64,000 nucleotides of DNA from Curvibacter gracilis ATCC BAA-807 (GCF_000518645.1 NZ_JADZ01000029.1:1-64000); one strand, 5' to 3'; positions 17,425-29,065 are shown, counted from the stretch's first letter. Numbers and translations: made by a program. The notes: generated by a model not told the origin, from the sequence alone.

Positions 17425-19446
17425 CTACTTGTTGAGCCAGACGAAATACGTCATGAAGACAAACACACCCAGGATCATCACCAGCGCATAGTGATAGATG
17501 TAGCCGGATTGGACCCAGCGCACCAAGCCAGCGACCCAACCGACCAGCTTCCAGGAGCCATTGACCACCGCGCCGTCGATGATGGCTTGGTCACCGGCCT
17601 TCCACAGACCCAGACCCAGGCCACGCGCACCGCGGGCGATGATGTTTTCGTTGATCCAGTCGAGGTAGTACTTGTTCTCGAGCAGGTTGTAGATCGGCTT
17701 GCAGGCCGACTTGATCGCCGCGGGCAACGCCGGGTTGATCATGTACATGTAGTAGGACAGTGCCACACCCGCCAGGGCCAGCCAGAACGGGGCCGTGCTG
17801 ACAGCGTGCAGGGCCATGGCAGCCGAGCCGTGGAAGGCATGGGCCAGTTCTTCCATCACCTGGTGCTTTTCGCCGTCCACAAAGATCACGTCCTTGAAGA
17901 AGTCACCGAACAGCATGGGCTCGATGCCGATGTAACCGATGATCACGGAAGGGATGGCCAGCAACACCAGCGGCAAGGTCACCACCCAGGGCGATTCATG
18001 CGGCTCATGGTGGTCATCGTGGTGACCATGGTCGTCGTGACCGTGGTGGGCATCCGGGTTCTGGTCGAAACGCTCTTTGCCGTGGAAGACCAGGAAGTAG
18101 AGGCGGAACGAATAGAAAGCCGTGACGAACACACCGGCCAGCACCGCGAACGAGGCAAAGCCAGCGGCAGGCAGATGGCTCTCATGCACCGCTTCGATGA
18201 TGCTGTCCTTGGAGTAGAAGCCTGCGAAGAACGGCGTACCGATCAAAGCCAGCGAACCGATCAGCGAGGTGATCCAGGTGATGGGCATGTACTTGCGAAC
18301 ACCACCCATCCAGCGGATGTCCTGGTTGTGGTGCATGCCCATGATGACCGAGCCTGCAGCAAGGAACAGCAGCGCCTTGAAGAAAGCGTGCGTCATCAGG
18401 TGGAACACTGCCACGGAGTAGGCCGAAGCGCCCAGGGCCACAGTCATGTAACCGAGCTGCGACAGGGTCGAGTAGGCCACCACGCGCTTGATGTCGTTCT
18501 GGATGATGCCCAGGAAGCCCATGAACAACGCTGTGATCGCACCGATCACCATGATGAAGTTCAGAGCCGTGTCGCTGAGCTCAAACAGCGGCGACATGCG
18601 AGCCACCATGAAGATACCGGCGGTCACCATGGTGGCCGCGTGGATCAGGGCGGAAATCGGGGTCGGGCCTTCCATCGAGTCCGGCAGCCAGACGTGCAGC
18701 GGGAACTGGGCGCTCTTGCCCATGGCCCCGATGAACAGGCAGATGCACGCCACGGTGATCAGCATCCAGTCGGTGCCCGGGAAGGTCAGCTTGGCGAGTT
18801 CGTCGGCCTTGGCAAAGGTCTCGGCGTAGTTCAAGGTGCCACCGTAGGCAGCCAGCAGGCCAATGCCCAGGATGAAGCCGAAGTCGCCCACCCGGTTCAC
18901 CAGGAACGCCTTCATGTTGGCGAAGATGGCCGTCGGCTTGTTGAACCAGAAGCCGATCAGCAGGTAGGACACCAGACCCACAGCCTCCCAACCGAAGAAC
19001 AGCTGCAGCATGTTGTTGCTCATCACGAGCATCAGCATGGAGAAGGTGAACAACGAGATGTAGGCAAAGAAGCGGTTGTAGCCTTCGTCTTCTTCCATGT
19101 AGCCGATGGTGTAGATGTGCACCATCAGCGACACGAAGGTCACGACGCACATCATCATGGCCGTCAGGCTGTCGATGAGGAAACCGACCTCCATCTTCAG
19201 GCCACCGACCACCATCCAGGTGTACAGGGTTTCGCTGAAGCGAGCCCCTTCAAAAGCCACGCTCTTGAAGGTGAGGGCCGACAGCACGAAGGCGACGAAC
19301 ACGCCCAGGATGGTCAGCGAGTGGCTCAGGCGGCGACCAATCCAGTTGCCGCCGAACGCCGTGCCAAAAATCCCGGCCAGGATCGACCCGGCCAGCGGTG
19401 CCAGCGGCACCGCCAGCAGTGTGGATGCAGAAAGCGTTGCGCTCAT
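17425..19446 (-). CDS. nuoL: NADH-quinone oxidoreductase subunit L
   Basis: The distal antiporter-like subunit of complex I, 673 residues. It has the conserved KSAQFPLHVWLPDSMEGPTP motif and the C-terminal extension that forms the long lateral helix along the membrane arm. A histidine- and aspartate-rich cytoplasmic loop (DAHHGHDDHGHHDDHHEPHE, around residue 470) is a common low-complexity insert in betaproteobacterial NuoL. It lies between nuoK and nuoM. Confidence 0.97.
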   Translation of the reverse strand: MSATLSASTLLAVPLAPLAGSILAGIFGTAFGGNWIGRRLSHSLTILGVFVAFVLSALTFKSVAFEGARFSETLYTWMVVGGLKMEVGFLIDSLTAMMMCVVTFVSLMVHIYTIGYMEEDEGYNRFFAYISLFTFSMLMLVMSNNMLQLFFGWEAVGLVSYLLIGFWFNKPTAIFANMKAFLVNRVGDFGFILGIGLLAAYGGTLNYAETFAKADELAKLTFPGTDWMLITVACICLFIGAMGKSAQFPLHVWLPDSMEGPTPISALIHAATMVTAGIFMVARMSPLFELSDTALNFIMVIGAITALFMGFLGIIQNDIKRVVAYSTLSQLGYMTVALGASAYSVAVFHLMTHAFFKALLFLAAGSVIMGMHHNQDIRWMGGVRKYMPITWITSLIGSLALIGTPFFAGFYSKDSIIEAVHESHLPAAGFASFAVLAGVFVTAFYSFRLYFLVFHGKERFDQNPDAHHGHDDHGHHDDHHEPHESPWVVTLPLVLLAIPSVIIGYIGIEPMLFGDFFKDVIFVDGEKHQVMEELAHAFHGSAAMALHAVSTAPFWLALAGVALSYYMYMINPALPAAIKSACKPIYNLLENKYYLDWINENIIARGARGLGLGLWKAGDQAIIDGAVVNGSWKLVGWVAGLVRWVQSGYIYHYALVMILGVFVFMTYFVWLNK

Positions 19447-19461
19447 TGTTGGATTCTCTGG

Positions 19462-19770
19462 TTAGCCTTTGAGCGTGTTGAGTTCATCGACATTGATGCT
19501 GTTCTTGTTACGGAACAGGAGCACCAGGATCGCCAGACCGATGGCGGACTCAGCGGCCGCAACGGTCAGGATGAAGAACACGAACACCTGACCGTGCACA
19601 TCACCCAGGAAATGGGAGAAGGCGACGAAGTTCATGTTGACGGCCAGCAGCATCAGCTCGATGGCCATGAGCAGAACGATCAAGTTCTTGCGATTCAGAA
19701 AAATCCCGATCACCGACAGCGCAAACAGCACGGCACCGATCGAAAGAAAGTGTCCAAGGGTCAGTGTCAT
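19462..19770 (-). CDS. nuoK: NADH-quinone oxidoreductase subunit K
   Basis: Small three-helix membrane subunit of complex I, 102 residues. The two buried glutamates needed for proton transfer appear in [20 protein letters not shown] and [18 protein letters not shown]. The start overlaps the nuoJ stop by four bases, indicating translational coupling. Confidence 0.97.
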   Translation of the reverse strand: MTLTLGHFLSIGAVLFALSVIGIFLNRKNLIVLLMAIELMLLAVNMNFVAFSHFLGDVHGQVFVFFILTVAAAESAIGLAILVLLFRNKNSINVDELNTLKG

Positions 19771-20423
19771 TTGGCTTTCTCCGGTTCAGCGGCGGGTGTC
19801 GCTTCAGCCTTGCGGGTGGCAGCCACCTTCACCAGCTGCATGCGATCACGGGCCTTGACGCGCACCTGCTCGGAGGCATCGACGAACTTGCTGTCCTTGC
19901 GCTGACGCAGGGTCAATGCAATGGCCGTGATCATGGCCACCAGCAGGATCACGGCGGCAATTTCAATCGGGTAGACATACTGCGTGTAGAGCAGCTTGCC
20001 GACTTCCTGGGCGTTGGAGTACTGAACACCCTTGGCCGCGGCTTCGGCCATGGCGGCCGTGGCAGGTTCTTCGGTCAGACGGAAACCACCCAGCAGGACA
20101 CCAGCCATTTCCAGGGCCACCACGGCACCCATCAGGGCGGCCAGGGGGAAATGTTTCCAAAATCCTTTGCGCATGCTGTCGACATCGATATCGAGCATCA
20201 TCACGACGAACAGGAACAGCACCATCACCGCCCCCAGGTAGACAAGAACCAGGGCAATGGCCAGGAACTCGGCCTTGAGCAGCAGCCAGATGGCCGAGGC
20301 CTGCGAGAAGGCCAGCATGAGGTAGAGGACAGCGTGCACGGGGTTGCGCGCTGTGATCACTCGGAAGGCCGCAAAAAGCAGCACCACCGAGAAGAGATAG
20401 AAGAAACCAGTCTTGGCGTCCAT
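19767..20423 (-). CDS. nuoJ: NADH-quinone oxidoreductase subunit J
   Basis: Membrane subunit of complex I next to the quinone channel, 218 residues. Five hydrophobic segments are visible, including [20 protein letters not shown] and [19 protein letters not shown] with the pi-bulge tyrosine region. The charged C-terminal tail ([20 protein letters not shown]) is cytoplasmic and variable. Confidence 0.96.
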   Translation of the reverse strand: MDAKTGFFYLFSVVLLFAAFRVITARNPVHAVLYLMLAFSQASAIWLLLKAEFLAIALVLVYLGAVMVLFLFVVMMLDIDVDSMRKGFWKHFPLAALMGAVVALEMAGVLLGGFRLTEEPATAAMAEAAAKGVQYSNAQEVGKLLYTQYVYPIEIAAVILLVAMITAIALTLRQRKDSKFVDASEQVRVKARDRMQLVKVAATRKAEATPAAEPEKAK

Positions 20424-20460
20424 GAATCAGATCTTTTCAGGGTTCAGGCGAGGAAGCTGA

Positions 20461-20970
20461 TCAACGGTATTTCGCGTCTGCCGCCTTGGCAGCCGCAATA
20501 TCGCTCTCGTAACGGTCGCCCACCGCCAACAGCATGTCTTTGGTGAAGTACAGGTCGCCCCGCTTTTCACCGTGGTACTCAAAAATATGGGTTTCCACGA
20601 TCGAATCCACCGGGCAGCTTTCTTCGCAAAAACCGCAGAAGATGCATTTGGTCAGATCGATGTCGTAGCGCGTGGTGCGACGCGAACCATCGGCACGCAC
20701 ATCGGATTCGATGGTGATGGCCATGGCCGGGCAGACCGCTTCGCACAGCTTGCAGGCAATGCAGCGCTCCTCACCGTTGTCGTAACGGCGCAAGGCGTGC
20801 AGGCCACGGAAGCGCGGCGAAAGAGGCGTTTTTTCCTCGGGGAACTGAACCGTCACCTTGCGTTTGAAGGCGTAACGGCCCGTCATGGCCATGCCCTTGA
20901 ACAACTCGAAAAGCATGAAGCTCTTCAGGAAGTCCGTGAGCGAAAAAGGGGAAGCTGCAGCGACTGTCAT
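20461..20970 (-). CDS. nuoI: NADH-quinone oxidoreductase subunit I
   Basis: Peripheral-arm ferredoxin-like subunit carrying clusters N6a and N6b. Both 4Fe-4S motifs are intact: [12 protein letters not shown] and [17 protein letters not shown] chose the ATG at 20970 ([14 protein letters not shown], 169 residues). A GTG at 20982, directly after the nuoH stop, would add four residues and cannot be excluded. The N-terminal amphipathic helix sits on the membrane near NuoH. Confidence 0.96.
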   Translation of the reverse strand: MTVAAASPFSLTDFLKSFMLFELFKGMAMTGRYAFKRKVTVQFPEEKTPLSPRFRGLHALRRYDNGEERCIACKLCEAVCPAMAITIESDVRADGSRRTTRYDIDLTKCIFCGFCEESCPVDSIVETHIFEYHGEKRGDLYFTKDMLLAVGDRYESDIAAAKAADAKYR

Positions 20971-20982
20971 GTTCTTGCCCAC

Positions 20983-22065
20983 TCAGTTCCAGATGTTCCA
21001 GGGGCTCTGCATCCAGAAACCCACCACGAGCAGCCACACCAGGGTGACCGGGATGAAGATCTTCCAGCCCAGACGCATGATCTGGTCATAACGGAAGCGC
21101 GGGAAAGTGGCACGGATCCAGATGAACATGGACACCACGATGAAGGTCTTGGCACCCAACCAGATCCAGCCCGGCACGGCGTTGAAGAGGGCATGGTCGA
21201 TCGGCGACAGCCAACCGCCCAGGAACATCAGCACGGCCAGGATGGAGACCAGCCACATGCTGGCGTATTCGGCCAGGAAGAAGATCGCAAAGCCCATGCC
21301 CGAGTACTCGACCATGTGACCGGCCACGATTTCGGCTTCACCTTCCACCACGTCAAACGGGTGACGGTTGGTTTCTGCCACGCCAGAGATCAGGTAGACC
21401 ATGAAGATGGGCAGCAAGGGCAGCCAGTTCCACGACAGGAAGTTCAGCCCCAGGCCAGCAGCGATGCCCTTGGCCTGCCCTGCCACGATGACGGACAGGT
21501 TCATGCTGCCGCTCACCATCAGCACCACCAGGAAGCAAAAGCCCATGGCGATTTCGTAGCTCACCATCTGAGCCGAGGCGCGCAGTGCACCCAGGAAGGC
21601 GTACTTCGAGTTCGAGGCCCAGCCGGCGATGATGACACCATAGACTTCGATCGAAGTGATGGCCATCACCAGCAACAAGCCGGCGTTCAGGTTGGTCAGA
21701 GCCACTTCGGGACCGAAGGGGATCGCCACCCAGGCGGCCAGGGCCGGCATGATGGCCATGATCGGGCCCAGACGGAACAAACCATTGCTGGCGGCGTCAG
21801 GACGGATCAGCTCTTTGGTCAGCAGCTTGACCGCATCGGCGATCGGCTGCAGCAGACCGGCGGGGCCCACGCGGTTGGGGCCGTAGCGGACCTGGATGAA
21901 GCCCAGCAGCTTGCGCTCCCACAGCGTGAGGTAGGCCACAGCGCCCATCAGGGGGGCCAGCACGGCCACGATCTTGAGAAGAATCCAGATCACCGGCCAG
22001 GCGGCCGCAGTCCACCAGCTGGCAGGCAGCAAGCCCAGTCCGGCGTTGTACAGCGCGTCGATCAT
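20983..22065 (-). CDS. nuoH: NADH-quinone oxidoreductase subunit H
   Basis: Membrane subunit forming the quinone chamber entrance, 360 residues with eight or more helices. Typical stretches are [20 protein letters not shown] (first cytoplasmic loop) and [23 protein letters not shown] (acidic E-channel loop). The ATG overlaps the nuoG stop by four bases. Confidence 0.97.
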   Translation of the reverse strand: MIDALYNAGLGLLPASWWTAAAWPVIWILLKIVAVLAPLMGAVAYLTLWERKLLGFIQVRYGPNRVGPAGLLQPIADAVKLLTKELIRPDAASNGLFRLGPIMAIMPALAAWVAIPFGPEVALTNLNAGLLLVMAITSIEVYGVIIAGWASNSKYAFLGALRASAQMVSYEIAMGFCFLVVLMVSGSMNLSVIVAGQAKGIAAGLGLNFLSWNWLPLLPIFMVYLISGVAETNRHPFDVVEGEAEIVAGHMVEYSGMGFAIFFLAEYASMWLVSILAVLMFLGGWLSPIDHALFNAVPGWIWLGAKTFIVVSMFIWIRATFPRFRYDQIMRLGWKIFIPVTLVWLLVVGFWMQSPWNIWN

Positions 22066-24191
22066 GCGGTCACCTCGTTCGTGGTCGACCGTGCATCGGC
22101 CGTCAATTGCAGGGACGGCGAGCGGCGCACCAAACCGTCAAGCTGGTAGATGGAAGCCGTCACCGGAGCCGATTCGCCAGCCACCGAGGCGCGGATGGCA
22201 GCGCCGGTGTCGTTGCTCAGCTGAGCGCTGACCACCTGCTGGCTGCCGGCCGGAACCAGCGCTGCACGAGCCAGAACGTCTTGCGAAGACTCATCTGCAA
22301 AACCATTCAAACCAAGCATGTTGCCCAGCACGCGCAGCACCTTCCAGGCCGGACGGGTTTCGCCCAGGGGCTTGACCACGGCGTGGAAACTTTGCAGACG
22401 CCCTTCGGCATTGACGAAACTGCCCGAGGTTTCTGTGAACGGAGCGATCGGCAGCAGCACGTCGCTGATGTCGAGGTTGGTCTTGAAGGGGCTCAGCGTC
22501 ACCACCATCTCGGCCTTGTTCAGGCCCGAAACAGCGGCTTGACCAGCGGCCAGATCGGCACCCGGCTCGACGTTCAGCAGCAAGGCGGCCTTCAGCGCGC
22601 CCTGAGCCATCTGGGCCGCATTGAAGCCGGCAGCCAGGGGTTGAGCCTTGACGAGTTGAGCGCCCACGGTGTTGGCAGCCTCGGTGAGGTAACCGACCGA
22701 AGCACCGGTCTCGCGCGCAATCCAGTTGGCCAGGGCCAGCAGGCTCGAAGCGTTGGCATGGTGGGCTGCGGCATTGCCCAGCAGCACGGCCTTGCGATCG
22801 CCACCCAGCAGCGACTTGGCCACGGCAGCGGCGGCCGGGGTCACCTCAGCCGCCCAGGGAGCCGCCAAGCCTTTTTCGGCTGCCACGGCAGCGGCAATGC
22901 TGGCCAGCACGTTCAGCCACTCGGCAGCCGGTGCGACCTGGAACTGGGCCACAGGCAACGCCCAATCAGCTTCGGCCGAGTACACCGCATGAACCTGGGC
23001 CCCCTTGCGGGCGGCCTGGCGGATGCGTTGGGCAAACAGCGGGTGATCCTTGCGCAGGTTCGAACCCACCACCAGCACGCGTTGCAACTCGGACAGCGAG
23101 GCAATCGACGTGCCCAGCCAGCGAGCACCTTCGGGTGCGGTGAATTCGGCGTTGCGCAGACGGTAGTCGATGTTGTCGCTGCCCAGGCCGCGCACGAGCT
23201 GAGCGGCCAGGAAGAGCTCTTCCACCGTGTTGTGCGGGCTGACCAGGGCGCCAATGCTGGCCGCACCATGGTTGGTGCCGATCTGCTTCAGACCGTTGGC
23301 GACATACTCCAGAGCGGTCTGCCAATCCACGGTCTTCCATTCGCCGCCCTGCTTCAGCATGGGCTGGGTCAGACGGTCCGGGCCATTGAGCGATTCGTAG
23401 GAGAAACGGTCGCGGTCGGCAATCCAGCATTCGTTGACGGCATCGTTCTCCAGCGGAACAACGCGCAACACCTGGTGGTTCTTGACCTGGACGATCAGGT
23501 TGGCACCGGTGGAATCATGCGGGCTCACGCTCTTGCGACGCGACAGTTCCCAGGTACGGGCGCTGTAGCGGAAGGGCTTGCTGGTCAAGGCACCGACCGG
23601 GCAGATGTCGATCATGTTGCCGGACAGCTCGGAGTCCACCGTGTCGCCAGCAATGGTGGTGATCTCGGAGTGCTCACCGCGGTTGATCATGCCCAGTTCC
23701 ATGACACCGGCCACTTCCTGGCCGAAGCGCACGCAGCGGGTGCAGTGGATGCAGCGGCTCATCTCTTCCATCGAGATCAGCGGGCCGACATCCTTGTGGA
23801 AGACCACGCGTTTTTCTTCCTCATAGCGGGAAGAAGAGCCACCGTAGCCCACGGCCAGATCCTGCAGCTGGCACTCGCCGCCCTGATCGCAGATCGGGCA
23901 GTCCAGCGGGTGGTTGATCAGCAGGAACTCCATCACCGATTGCTGGGCCTTGATGGCCTTGTCGCTCTTGGTGCGGACGATCATGCCCTGCGTCACCGGG
24001 GTGGCGCAGGCGGGCATGGGCTTGGGGGCTTTTTCAACATCCACCAGGCACATGCGGCAGTTGGCCGCAATGCTCAGCTTCTTGTGGTAGCAAAAGTGCG
24101 GAATGTAGGTGCCAGCCTTTTCAGCAGCATGCATGACCATGCTGCCTTCATTGACCTCTACCTTTTGACCGTCGAGTTCGATTTCAACCAT
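22062..24191 (-). CDS. nuoG: NADH-quinone oxidoreductase subunit G
   Basis: Largest peripheral-arm subunit, carrying several iron-sulfur clusters; 709 residues from MVEIELDG. The N-terminal ferredoxin domain has the 2Fe-2S cysteines in [17 protein letters not shown]. The His/Cys 4Fe-4S ligands of N5 lie in [11 protein letters not shown], and a third cluster in [10 protein letters not shown]. The C-terminal molybdopterin-oxidoreductase-like domain is degenerate, as is usual. The frame is open to a TTG at 24209 overlapping nuoF, but ATG 24191 has a GAGAG site at proper spacing. Confidence 0.96.
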   Translation of the reverse strand: MVEIELDGQKVEVNEGSMVMHAAEKAGTYIPHFCYHKKLSIAANCRMCLVDVEKAPKPMPACATPVTQGMIVRTKSDKAIKAQQSVMEFLLINHPLDCPICDQGGECQLQDLAVGYGGSSSRYEEEKRVVFHKDVGPLISMEEMSRCIHCTRCVRFGQEVAGVMELGMINRGEHSEITTIAGDTVDSELSGNMIDICPVGALTSKPFRYSARTWELSRRKSVSPHDSTGANLIVQVKNHQVLRVVPLENDAVNECWIADRDRFSYESLNGPDRLTQPMLKQGGEWKTVDWQTALEYVANGLKQIGTNHGAASIGALVSPHNTVEELFLAAQLVRGLGSDNIDYRLRNAEFTAPEGARWLGTSIASLSELQRVLVVGSNLRKDHPLFAQRIRQAARKGAQVHAVYSAEADWALPVAQFQVAPAAEWLNVLASIAAAVAAEKGLAAPWAAEVTPAAAAVAKSLLGGDRKAVLLGNAAAHHANASSLLALANWIARETGASVGYLTEAANTVGAQLVKAQPLAAGFNAAQMAQGALKAALLLNVEPGADLAAGQAAVSGLNKAEMVVTLSPFKTNLDISDVLLPIAPFTETSGSFVNAEGRLQSFHAVVKPLGETRPAWKVLRVLGNMLGLNGFADESSQDVLARAALVPAGSQQVVSAQLSNDTGAAIRASVAGESAPVTASIYQLDGLVRRSPSLQLTADARSTTNEVTA

Positions 24192-24205
24192 ATGTTCTCT
24201 CGCGA

Positions 24206-25561
24206 TCAAGCGTGCGCAGTCTTTTGCGACTTGGCTTGCTCAATCAATGCCTGGAATTCGGGCTTGAAGTGCTTCAGCATGGCCCGCACGGGCATGGCGG
24301 CGGCGTCACCCAAGGCGCAGATGGTGCGGCCCTGGATGTTGTCAGCCACCGAGTTCAGCAATTCGAGATCGCCATCGCGACCCTGGCCGTGCCAGATGCG
24401 GTCGATCACGCGCCACATCCAACCTGTGCCTTCGCGGCAAGGCGTGCACTGGCCACAGGATTCATGCGAATAGAAGTAGGACAGTCGCAGCAGGCTCTCG
24501 ACCATGTTGCGCGAGTCATCCATCACGATCACGGCGCCCGAACCCAGCATCGAGCCGGCCTTGGCGATCGAGTCGTAATCCATGGTGCATTCCATGATGA
24601 TGGACGCAGGCAGCACGGGAGAGGACGAGCCTCCAGGAATCACAGCCTTCAGCTGACGGCCCTTGCGCACGCCACCAGCCAGTTCCAGCAACTTGGCAAA
24701 CGGCGTGCCCAGCGGAATCTCGTAGTTGCCGGGGCGTTCGACGTCGCCACTGACCGAGAAGATCTTGGTGCCGCCGTTGTTGGGCTTGCCACATTCCAGA
24801 TAGGCCGCACCGCCGTTGCGGATGATCCAGGGGACCGCAGCAAAGGTTTCGGTGTTGTTGATCGTGGTGGGCTTGCCGTACAGGCCGAAGCTGGCCGGGA
24901 ACGGTGGCTTGAAACGGGGCTGGCCTTTCTTGCCTTCGAGCGATTCGAGCAAGGCGGTTTCTTCGCCGCAGATGTAGGCGCCAAAGCCGTGGGCGGCATG
25001 CAGCTGGAAGCTGAAGGCGCTGCCCATGATGTTGTTGCCCAGGTAACCCGCAGCACGGGCTTCTTCGAGGGCCTCTTCGAAGCGCTCGTAGGTCTGGAAG
25101 ATCTCGCCGTGGATGTAGTTGTAACCCACCGAGATGCCCATGGCATAGGCGGCGATGATCATGCCTTCAATCACGATGTGCGGATTGAATTGCAGGATGT
25201 CACGGTCTTTGCAAGTACCCGGCTCACCTTCGTCCGAATTGCAGACGAGGTATTTTTGGCCAGGGAACTGGCGCGGCATGAAGCTCCACTTCAGGCCGGT
25301 CGGGAAACCCGCACCGCCACGACCACGCAGGCCGGACTCCTTGACCGTGGCAATCACCTGGTCCTGGGTCAGGCCTTCGCCGCCGTCTTGAGCCAGGATC
25401 TTGCGCAGAGCCTGGTAGCCGCCACGGGCTTCGTAATCCTTGATGCTCCAGTTGCTGCCATTCAGGCCGGCATAGATCTGCGGGCCGATATGACGGTCAT
25501 GGAAGCAGGTCTCGACACCGGTGGCCTGGAACTGGGAAAGAATGCTTTGAGCGGAGGCCAT
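24206..25561 (-). CDS. nuoF: NADH-quinone oxidoreductase subunit F
   Basis: NADH-binding flavoprotein subunit, 451 residues. It shows the glycine-rich NADH/FMN site [18 protein letters not shown], the FMN-contacting [13 protein letters not shown], and the N3 4Fe-4S motif [15 protein letters not shown]. The start [12 protein letters not shown] overlaps the nuoE stop by one base (TGATG), implying coupled translation. The longer frame to 25630 is only nuoE read out of phase. Confidence 0.97.
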   Translation of the reverse strand: MASAQSILSQFQATGVETCFHDRHIGPQIYAGLNGSNWSIKDYEARGGYQALRKILAQDGGEGLTQDQVIATVKESGLRGRGGAGFPTGLKWSFMPRQFPGQKYLVCNSDEGEPGTCKDRDILQFNPHIVIEGMIIAAYAMGISVGYNYIHGEIFQTYERFEEALEEARAAGYLGNNIMGSAFSFQLHAAHGFGAYICGEETALLESLEGKKGQPRFKPPFPASFGLYGKPTTINNTETFAAVPWIIRNGGAAYLECGKPNNGGTKIFSVSGDVERPGNYEIPLGTPFAKLLELAGGVRKGRQLKAVIPGGSSSPVLPASIIMECTMDYDSIAKAGSMLGSGAVIVMDDSRNMVESLLRLSYFYSHESCGQCTPCREGTGWMWRVIDRIWHGQGRDGDLELLNSVADNIQGRTICALGDAAAMPVRAMLKHFKPEFQALIEQAKSQKTAHA

Positions 25562-26049
25562 CACTTCACCTCGGCAGCGCGCAGGCCGTCCACCAGTTGA
25601 TCGAGCTTGTCGTTGCTCATGAAACTGCACATGGTGCGGTCATTCACCAGCATCACCGGCGAATCGGCGCAAGCGCCCAGGCATTCACATTGCTGAAGTG
25701 TGAACAGGCCGTCCGGGGTGGTTTCACCCATGGCGATGCCCAGCTTTTGCTCCAGGTGGTGCAAGGCCTTGTACCCGTCTCGCAGCTGGCACGGCAGGTT
25801 GGTGCAGACGTTGAGCTTGTACTTGCCCACCGGCTGCTGGTTGTACATGTTGTAGAAGGTGGTGACTTCGTGCACCGCGATCACGGGCATCTCCAGCACC
25901 TCAGCGATGACTTTTTCACTGTCTTCACTGACGTAGCCCTGCTCTTGCTGAACGATAGACAGGCAAGCCATCACTGCCGACTGCTTTTGATCAGCGGGAT
26001 ACTTGGCAACTTCACGGGCAAAACGAGCCCTGGTCGAATCAGAGATCAT
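25561..26049 (-). CDS. nuoE: NADH-quinone oxidoreductase subunit E
   Basis: Thioredoxin-fold 2Fe-2S (N1a) subunit, 162 residues, paired with NuoF in the NADH module. The cluster cysteines are C82 and C87 (CTNLPC) and C123 and C127 (CLGAC), all present. The start overlaps the nuoD stop by four bases. Confidence 0.97.
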   Translation of the reverse strand: MISDSTRARFAREVAKYPADQKQSAVMACLSIVQQEQGYVSEDSEKVIAEVLEMPVIAVHEVTTFYNMYNQQPVGKYKLNVCTNLPCQLRDGYKALHHLEQKLGIAMGETTPDGLFTLQQCECLGACADSPVMLVNDRTMCSFMSNDKLDQLVDGLRAAEVK

Positions 26050-27299
26050 CGATCAATCTCTCCAAACACAATGTCCATGGTGCCAATGATGGCCACCGCA
26101 TCCGCCAGCATGTGGCCGCGGGCCATTTCGTCCAGGGTTGCCAGATGGGCAAAACCCGGGGCGCGGATCTTGAGGCGATAGGGCTTGTTCGCGCCATCGC
26201 TCACCAGATAAATACCGAACTCACCCTTGGGGTGCTCCACGGCAGCGTAGGCCTCGCCTTCGGGCACATGGAAGCCTTCGGTGAAGAGCTTGAAGTGGTG
26301 GATCAGCTCTTCCATGCTCGACTTCATGGCCTCACGGGCCGGCGGAGCCACCTTGTGGTTGTCCGTGATCACCGGGCCTGGGTTGGCACGCAGCCAATCC
26401 ACGCATTGCTTGATGATCTTGTTGGACTCGCGCATTTCAGCGACACGCACAAGATAGCGGTCGTAGCTGTCACCGGTCTTACCCACCGGGATGTCGAAGT
26501 CGACGCGGTCGTAGACGTCGTAGGGCTGCGTCTTGCGCAGATCCCAGGCAAAACCAGAGCCACGCAGCATCGGGCCGGTCATGCCGAGGTTCAGGGCACG
26601 CTCAGGCTCGACCACGCCGATGCCCACGGTACGCTGTTTCCAGATGCGGTTTTCGGTCAGCAGGTTTTCGTACTCGTCCACGCACTTCGGGAAGCGACGC
26701 GTGAAGTCGTCAATGAAGTCAAGCATCGAACCCTGGCGGTTCTGATTGAGTTCGGCCAAGGCCTTGGCGTTCTTGATCTTGCTGACCTTGTACTGCGGCA
26801 TCGTGTCCGGCAGGTCGCGGTAGACGCCACCCGGGCGGAAGTACGCCGCATGCATGCGCGCGCCCGACACGGCTTCATACATGTCGAACAGATCTTCACG
26901 TTCACGGAAGGTGTAGATCAGGATGGTCGAGCTGCCGATGTCGTTACCGTGCGAACCCAGCCACATCAGGTGGTTCAGCAGGCGGGTGATCTCGGAGAAC
27001 ATCACACGGATGTACTGTGCACGAACCGGCACTTCCAGACCCAGCAGCTTTTCGATGGCCAGGCAGTAGGCATGCTCGTTGCTCATCATCGACACGTAAT
27101 CCAGTCGGTCCATGTAGGGCAGCGACTGGATGAAGGTCTTGTGTTCGGCCAGCTTTTCAGTGGCACGGTGCAGCAGACCGATGTGAGGATCAGCGCGTTG
27201 AACGACTTCGCCGTCCAACTCCAGCACCAGGCGCAGAACGCCGTGGGCTGCCGGGTGTTGAGGCCCGAAGTTCAGAGTGTAATTTTTGATTTCAGCCAT
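26046..27299 (-). CDS. nuoD: NADH-quinone oxidoreductase subunit D (49 kDa type)
   Basis: Forms the quinone-reduction site together with NuoB, 417 residues. Conserved segments include [22 protein letters not shown] (quinone head-group histidine region), [28 protein letters not shown] and the C-terminal [39 protein letters not shown]. It is a separate gene from nuoC, unlike the fused nuoCD of enterobacteria. Confidence 0.97.
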   Translation of the reverse strand: MAEIKNYTLNFGPQHPAAHGVLRLVLELDGEVVQRADPHIGLLHRATEKLAEHKTFIQSLPYMDRLDYVSMMSNEHAYCLAIEKLLGLEVPVRAQYIRVMFSEITRLLNHLMWLGSHGNDIGSSTILIYTFREREDLFDMYEAVSGARMHAAYFRPGGVYRDLPDTMPQYKVSKIKNAKALAELNQNRQGSMLDFIDDFTRRFPKCVDEYENLLTENRIWKQRTVGIGVVEPERALNLGMTGPMLRGSGFAWDLRKTQPYDVYDRVDFDIPVGKTGDSYDRYLVRVAEMRESNKIIKQCVDWLRANPGPVITDNHKVAPPAREAMKSSMEELIHHFKLFTEGFHVPEGEAYAAVEHPKGEFGIYLVSDGANKPYRLKIRAPGFAHLATLDEMARGHMLADAVAIIGTMDIVFGEIDR

Positions 27300-27324
27300 G
27301 ATGCATCACACAAGGCAGAGCGCC

Positions 27325-27933
27325 TCAGTGCAGGCCTCCATACTTGTCTTCACGAATGATGCGGGGCGTGATTTCCCGCGGCTCGATGGTGACGGGCTCG
27401 TACACCACACGGCGGCGTTCTGCGTCGTAGCGCATCTCGACATGGCCGGAAATCGGGAAATCCTTGCGGAAGGGGTGACCGATGAAGCCGTAGTCCGTCA
27501 GGATGCGACGAAGGTCGTTGTGCCCTTCGAAGACGATGCCGTACAGGTCGAAGGCTTCGCGCTCGTACCAGTTGGCAGAGTTCCAGATGTCGGCGACCGA
27601 GACCACCTGCGGCGCATCGTCGTCTGGGCAGAAGACCCGCACGCGCACACGCTGGTTCAGACTGACCGACAGCAGGTGGCTGACGACGCCGTAACGCAGA
27701 CCATCCCAAGTGCCATCACCATAGGTGGAGTAGTCCACACCGCACAGGTCAACCAATTGTTCAAAGCGGCAGGTGGGCGCATCACGCAGGATCTGCATGG
27801 CCGCCAGGTAGTCGGCAGCAGCCACCTCGATGGTGACCTCATCCAACGCCACAACCGCGGTTTTGATCTTGTCACCCAAGGCGGCAACAATCGCGTCCTT
27901 CAAGGCTTCTGCCTGGATTGCAATCTGTGTCAT
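27325..27933 (-). CDS. nuoC: NADH-quinone oxidoreductase subunit C (30 kDa type)
   Basis: Structural subunit of the connecting module, 202 residues. The family block [37 protein letters not shown] is complete, and the C-terminal tail ends in [13 protein letters not shown]. It sits nine bases downstream of nuoB and 25 upstream of nuoD. Confidence 0.97.
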   Translation of the reverse strand: MTQIAIQAEALKDAIVAALGDKIKTAVVALDEVTIEVAAADYLAAMQILRDAPTCRFEQLVDLCGVDYSTYGDGTWDGLRYGVVSHLLSVSLNQRVRVRVFCPDDDAPQVVSVADIWNSANWYEREAFDLYGIVFEGHNDLRRILTDYGFIGHPFRKDFPISGHVEMRYDAERRRVVYEPVTIEPREITPRIIREDKYGGLH

Positions 27934-27942
27934 GGTGCTATC

Positions 27943-28422
27943 TCAAACCCGAGCGATCGTGTTGGTGCGGCGGATTTTTTGCTGCAGCTGCATGATCCCG
28001 TAGATCAAGGCTTCTGCCGTCGGCGGGCAGCCAGGCACGTAGACATCCACCGGCACAATGCGGTCGCAACCGCGCACCACGGAGTAGCTGTAGTGGTAGT
28101 AGCCGCCGCCGTTGGCACAGGAACCCATGGAGAGCACCCAGCGCGGCTCGCTCATCTGGTCATACACCTTGCGCAAGGCCGGAGCCATTTTGTTGCAAAG
28201 CGTACCGGCCACGATCATCAAATCACTTTGACGCGGACTGGCGCGGAACACCTCGGCACCAAAACGGCCGATGTCGTAACGCGCAGCCGCTGCGTGCATC
28301 ATTTCGACCGCGCAGCAGGCCAACCCGAAGGTCATGGGCCACAGCGACCCCGTCTTTGCCCAGTTCACCACCGCGTCGTAGCTGGTGGTGACAAAGCCTT
28401 CTTTCATGACACCTTCAATCAT
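27943..28422 (-). CDS. nuoB: NADH-quinone oxidoreductase subunit B
   Basis: Carries the terminal 4Fe-4S cluster N2 that reduces quinone; 159 residues. The ligand cysteines are seen in [13 protein letters not shown] (adjacent pair), [15 protein letters not shown] and [32 protein letters not shown] is also typical. It is 27 bases after nuoA. Confidence 0.97.
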   Translation of the reverse strand: MIEGVMKEGFVTTSYDAVVNWAKTGSLWPMTFGLACCAVEMMHAAAARYDIGRFGAEVFRASPRQSDLMIVAGTLCNKMAPALRKVYDQMSEPRWVLSMGSCANGGGYYHYSYSVVRGCDRIVPVDVYVPGCPPTAEALIYGIMQLQQKIRRTNTIARV

Positions 28423-28449
28423 TGCATGCGTCCTTGTTGATGCTTTCGC

Positions 28450-28809
28450 TCATTCCCAATCCAGCGCGCCTTTTTTCCACGCGTAGATGAAGCCCACGAG
28501 CAGATCGATGAGGAACACCACCCCGGTCCAGAAGCCGCCCGAGCCGGTGTCGGTCAGAGACACCGCCCAGGGGACGAGGAAGGCAATTTCGAGGTCGAAG
28601 AGAATGAAGAGGATGGCCACGAGGTAGTAGCGCACGTCAAACTTCATGCGCGCGTCTTCAAACGCTTCGAAACCACACTCGTAAGGGGAGTTTTTGGCCG
28701 GATCAGGCCGATTCGGGCCAAGGAGGTAGCCCAGCGCCTGAGGGATCACCCCAACGCCTAGACCAACCAGAATGAACAAGAGAACGGGGAGGTATTGATC
28801 GAGGTTCAT
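28450..28809 (-). CDS. nuoA: NADH-quinone oxidoreductase subunit A
   Basis: First gene of the complex I operon: 119 residues with three membrane helices and the conserved loop [29 protein letters not shown] ribosome site lies just upstream of the ATG at 28809. Between it and tRNA-Leu is a strong hairpin, and no clear separate promoter is seen, so co-transcription from secG and the tRNA is possible. Confidence 0.96.
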   Translation of the reverse strand: MNLDQYLPVLLFILVGLGVGVIPQALGYLLGPNRPDPAKNSPYECGFEAFEDARMKFDVRYYLVAILFILFDLEIAFLVPWAVSLTDTGSGGFWTGVVFLIDLLVGFIYAWKKGALDWE

Positions 28810-28829
28810 CTGGAGGATTTCATCACCGC

Positions 28830-28858
28830 AATCCTTCCTGTGAATTACAGGAAGGATT
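28830..28858. repeat. Perfect 12-base hairpin between tRNA-Leu and nuoA
   Basis: AATCCTTCCTGT (28830-28841) is exactly reverse-complemented at 28847-28858 around a five-base loop. On the plus strand it is followed by TTTTATTTT, like an intrinsic terminator for transcription invading from the right-reading strand. On the minus strand it lies in the spacer between the tRNA 3' end and the nuoA ribosome site, where it could be a processing or stability element. Confidence 0.7.
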
Positions 28859-28865
28859 TTTATTT

Positions 28866-28950
28866 TGGTGCCGTCGGCGAGACTCGAACTCGCACAGCTT
28901 TCGCCACTACCCCCTCAAGATAGCGTGTCTACCAATTTCACCACGACGGC
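28866..28950 (-). tRNA. tRNA-Leu (anticodon GAG)
   Basis: On the minus strand the acceptor arms GCCGTCG and CGACGGC pair perfectly, followed by discriminator A and an encoded CCA. The anticodon stem CTATC/GGTAG encloses the loop TTGAGGG, giving anticodon GAG, which reads CUC and CUU. A long variable arm, as expected for a class II tRNA, and a T-arm with GTTCGAGT are present. It sits between secG and nuoA on the same strand. Confidence 0.96.
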
Positions 28951-29065
28951 GGGATGTTGCTGCTCGGATGGCATGAGGACCTTGCGGTTTTGGCTTTCCG
29001 AACAGAAGTCAATTCTACCCGGAAAAACCCACCCCTCTTGGGTTGCCGGGCAGAAAATCAAGAGC

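Noticed and set aside
18000-18070. Short GTG/ATGG-rich repetitive stretch inside nuoL
   Set aside because: It encodes the His/Asp-rich loop common in NuoL of related bacteria and is not a separate element.
17194-19905. Long plus-strand frame (903 codons) opposite nuoL/nuoM
   Set aside because: His/Gln/Asp-rich shadow of membrane-protein genes whose own motifs are intact.
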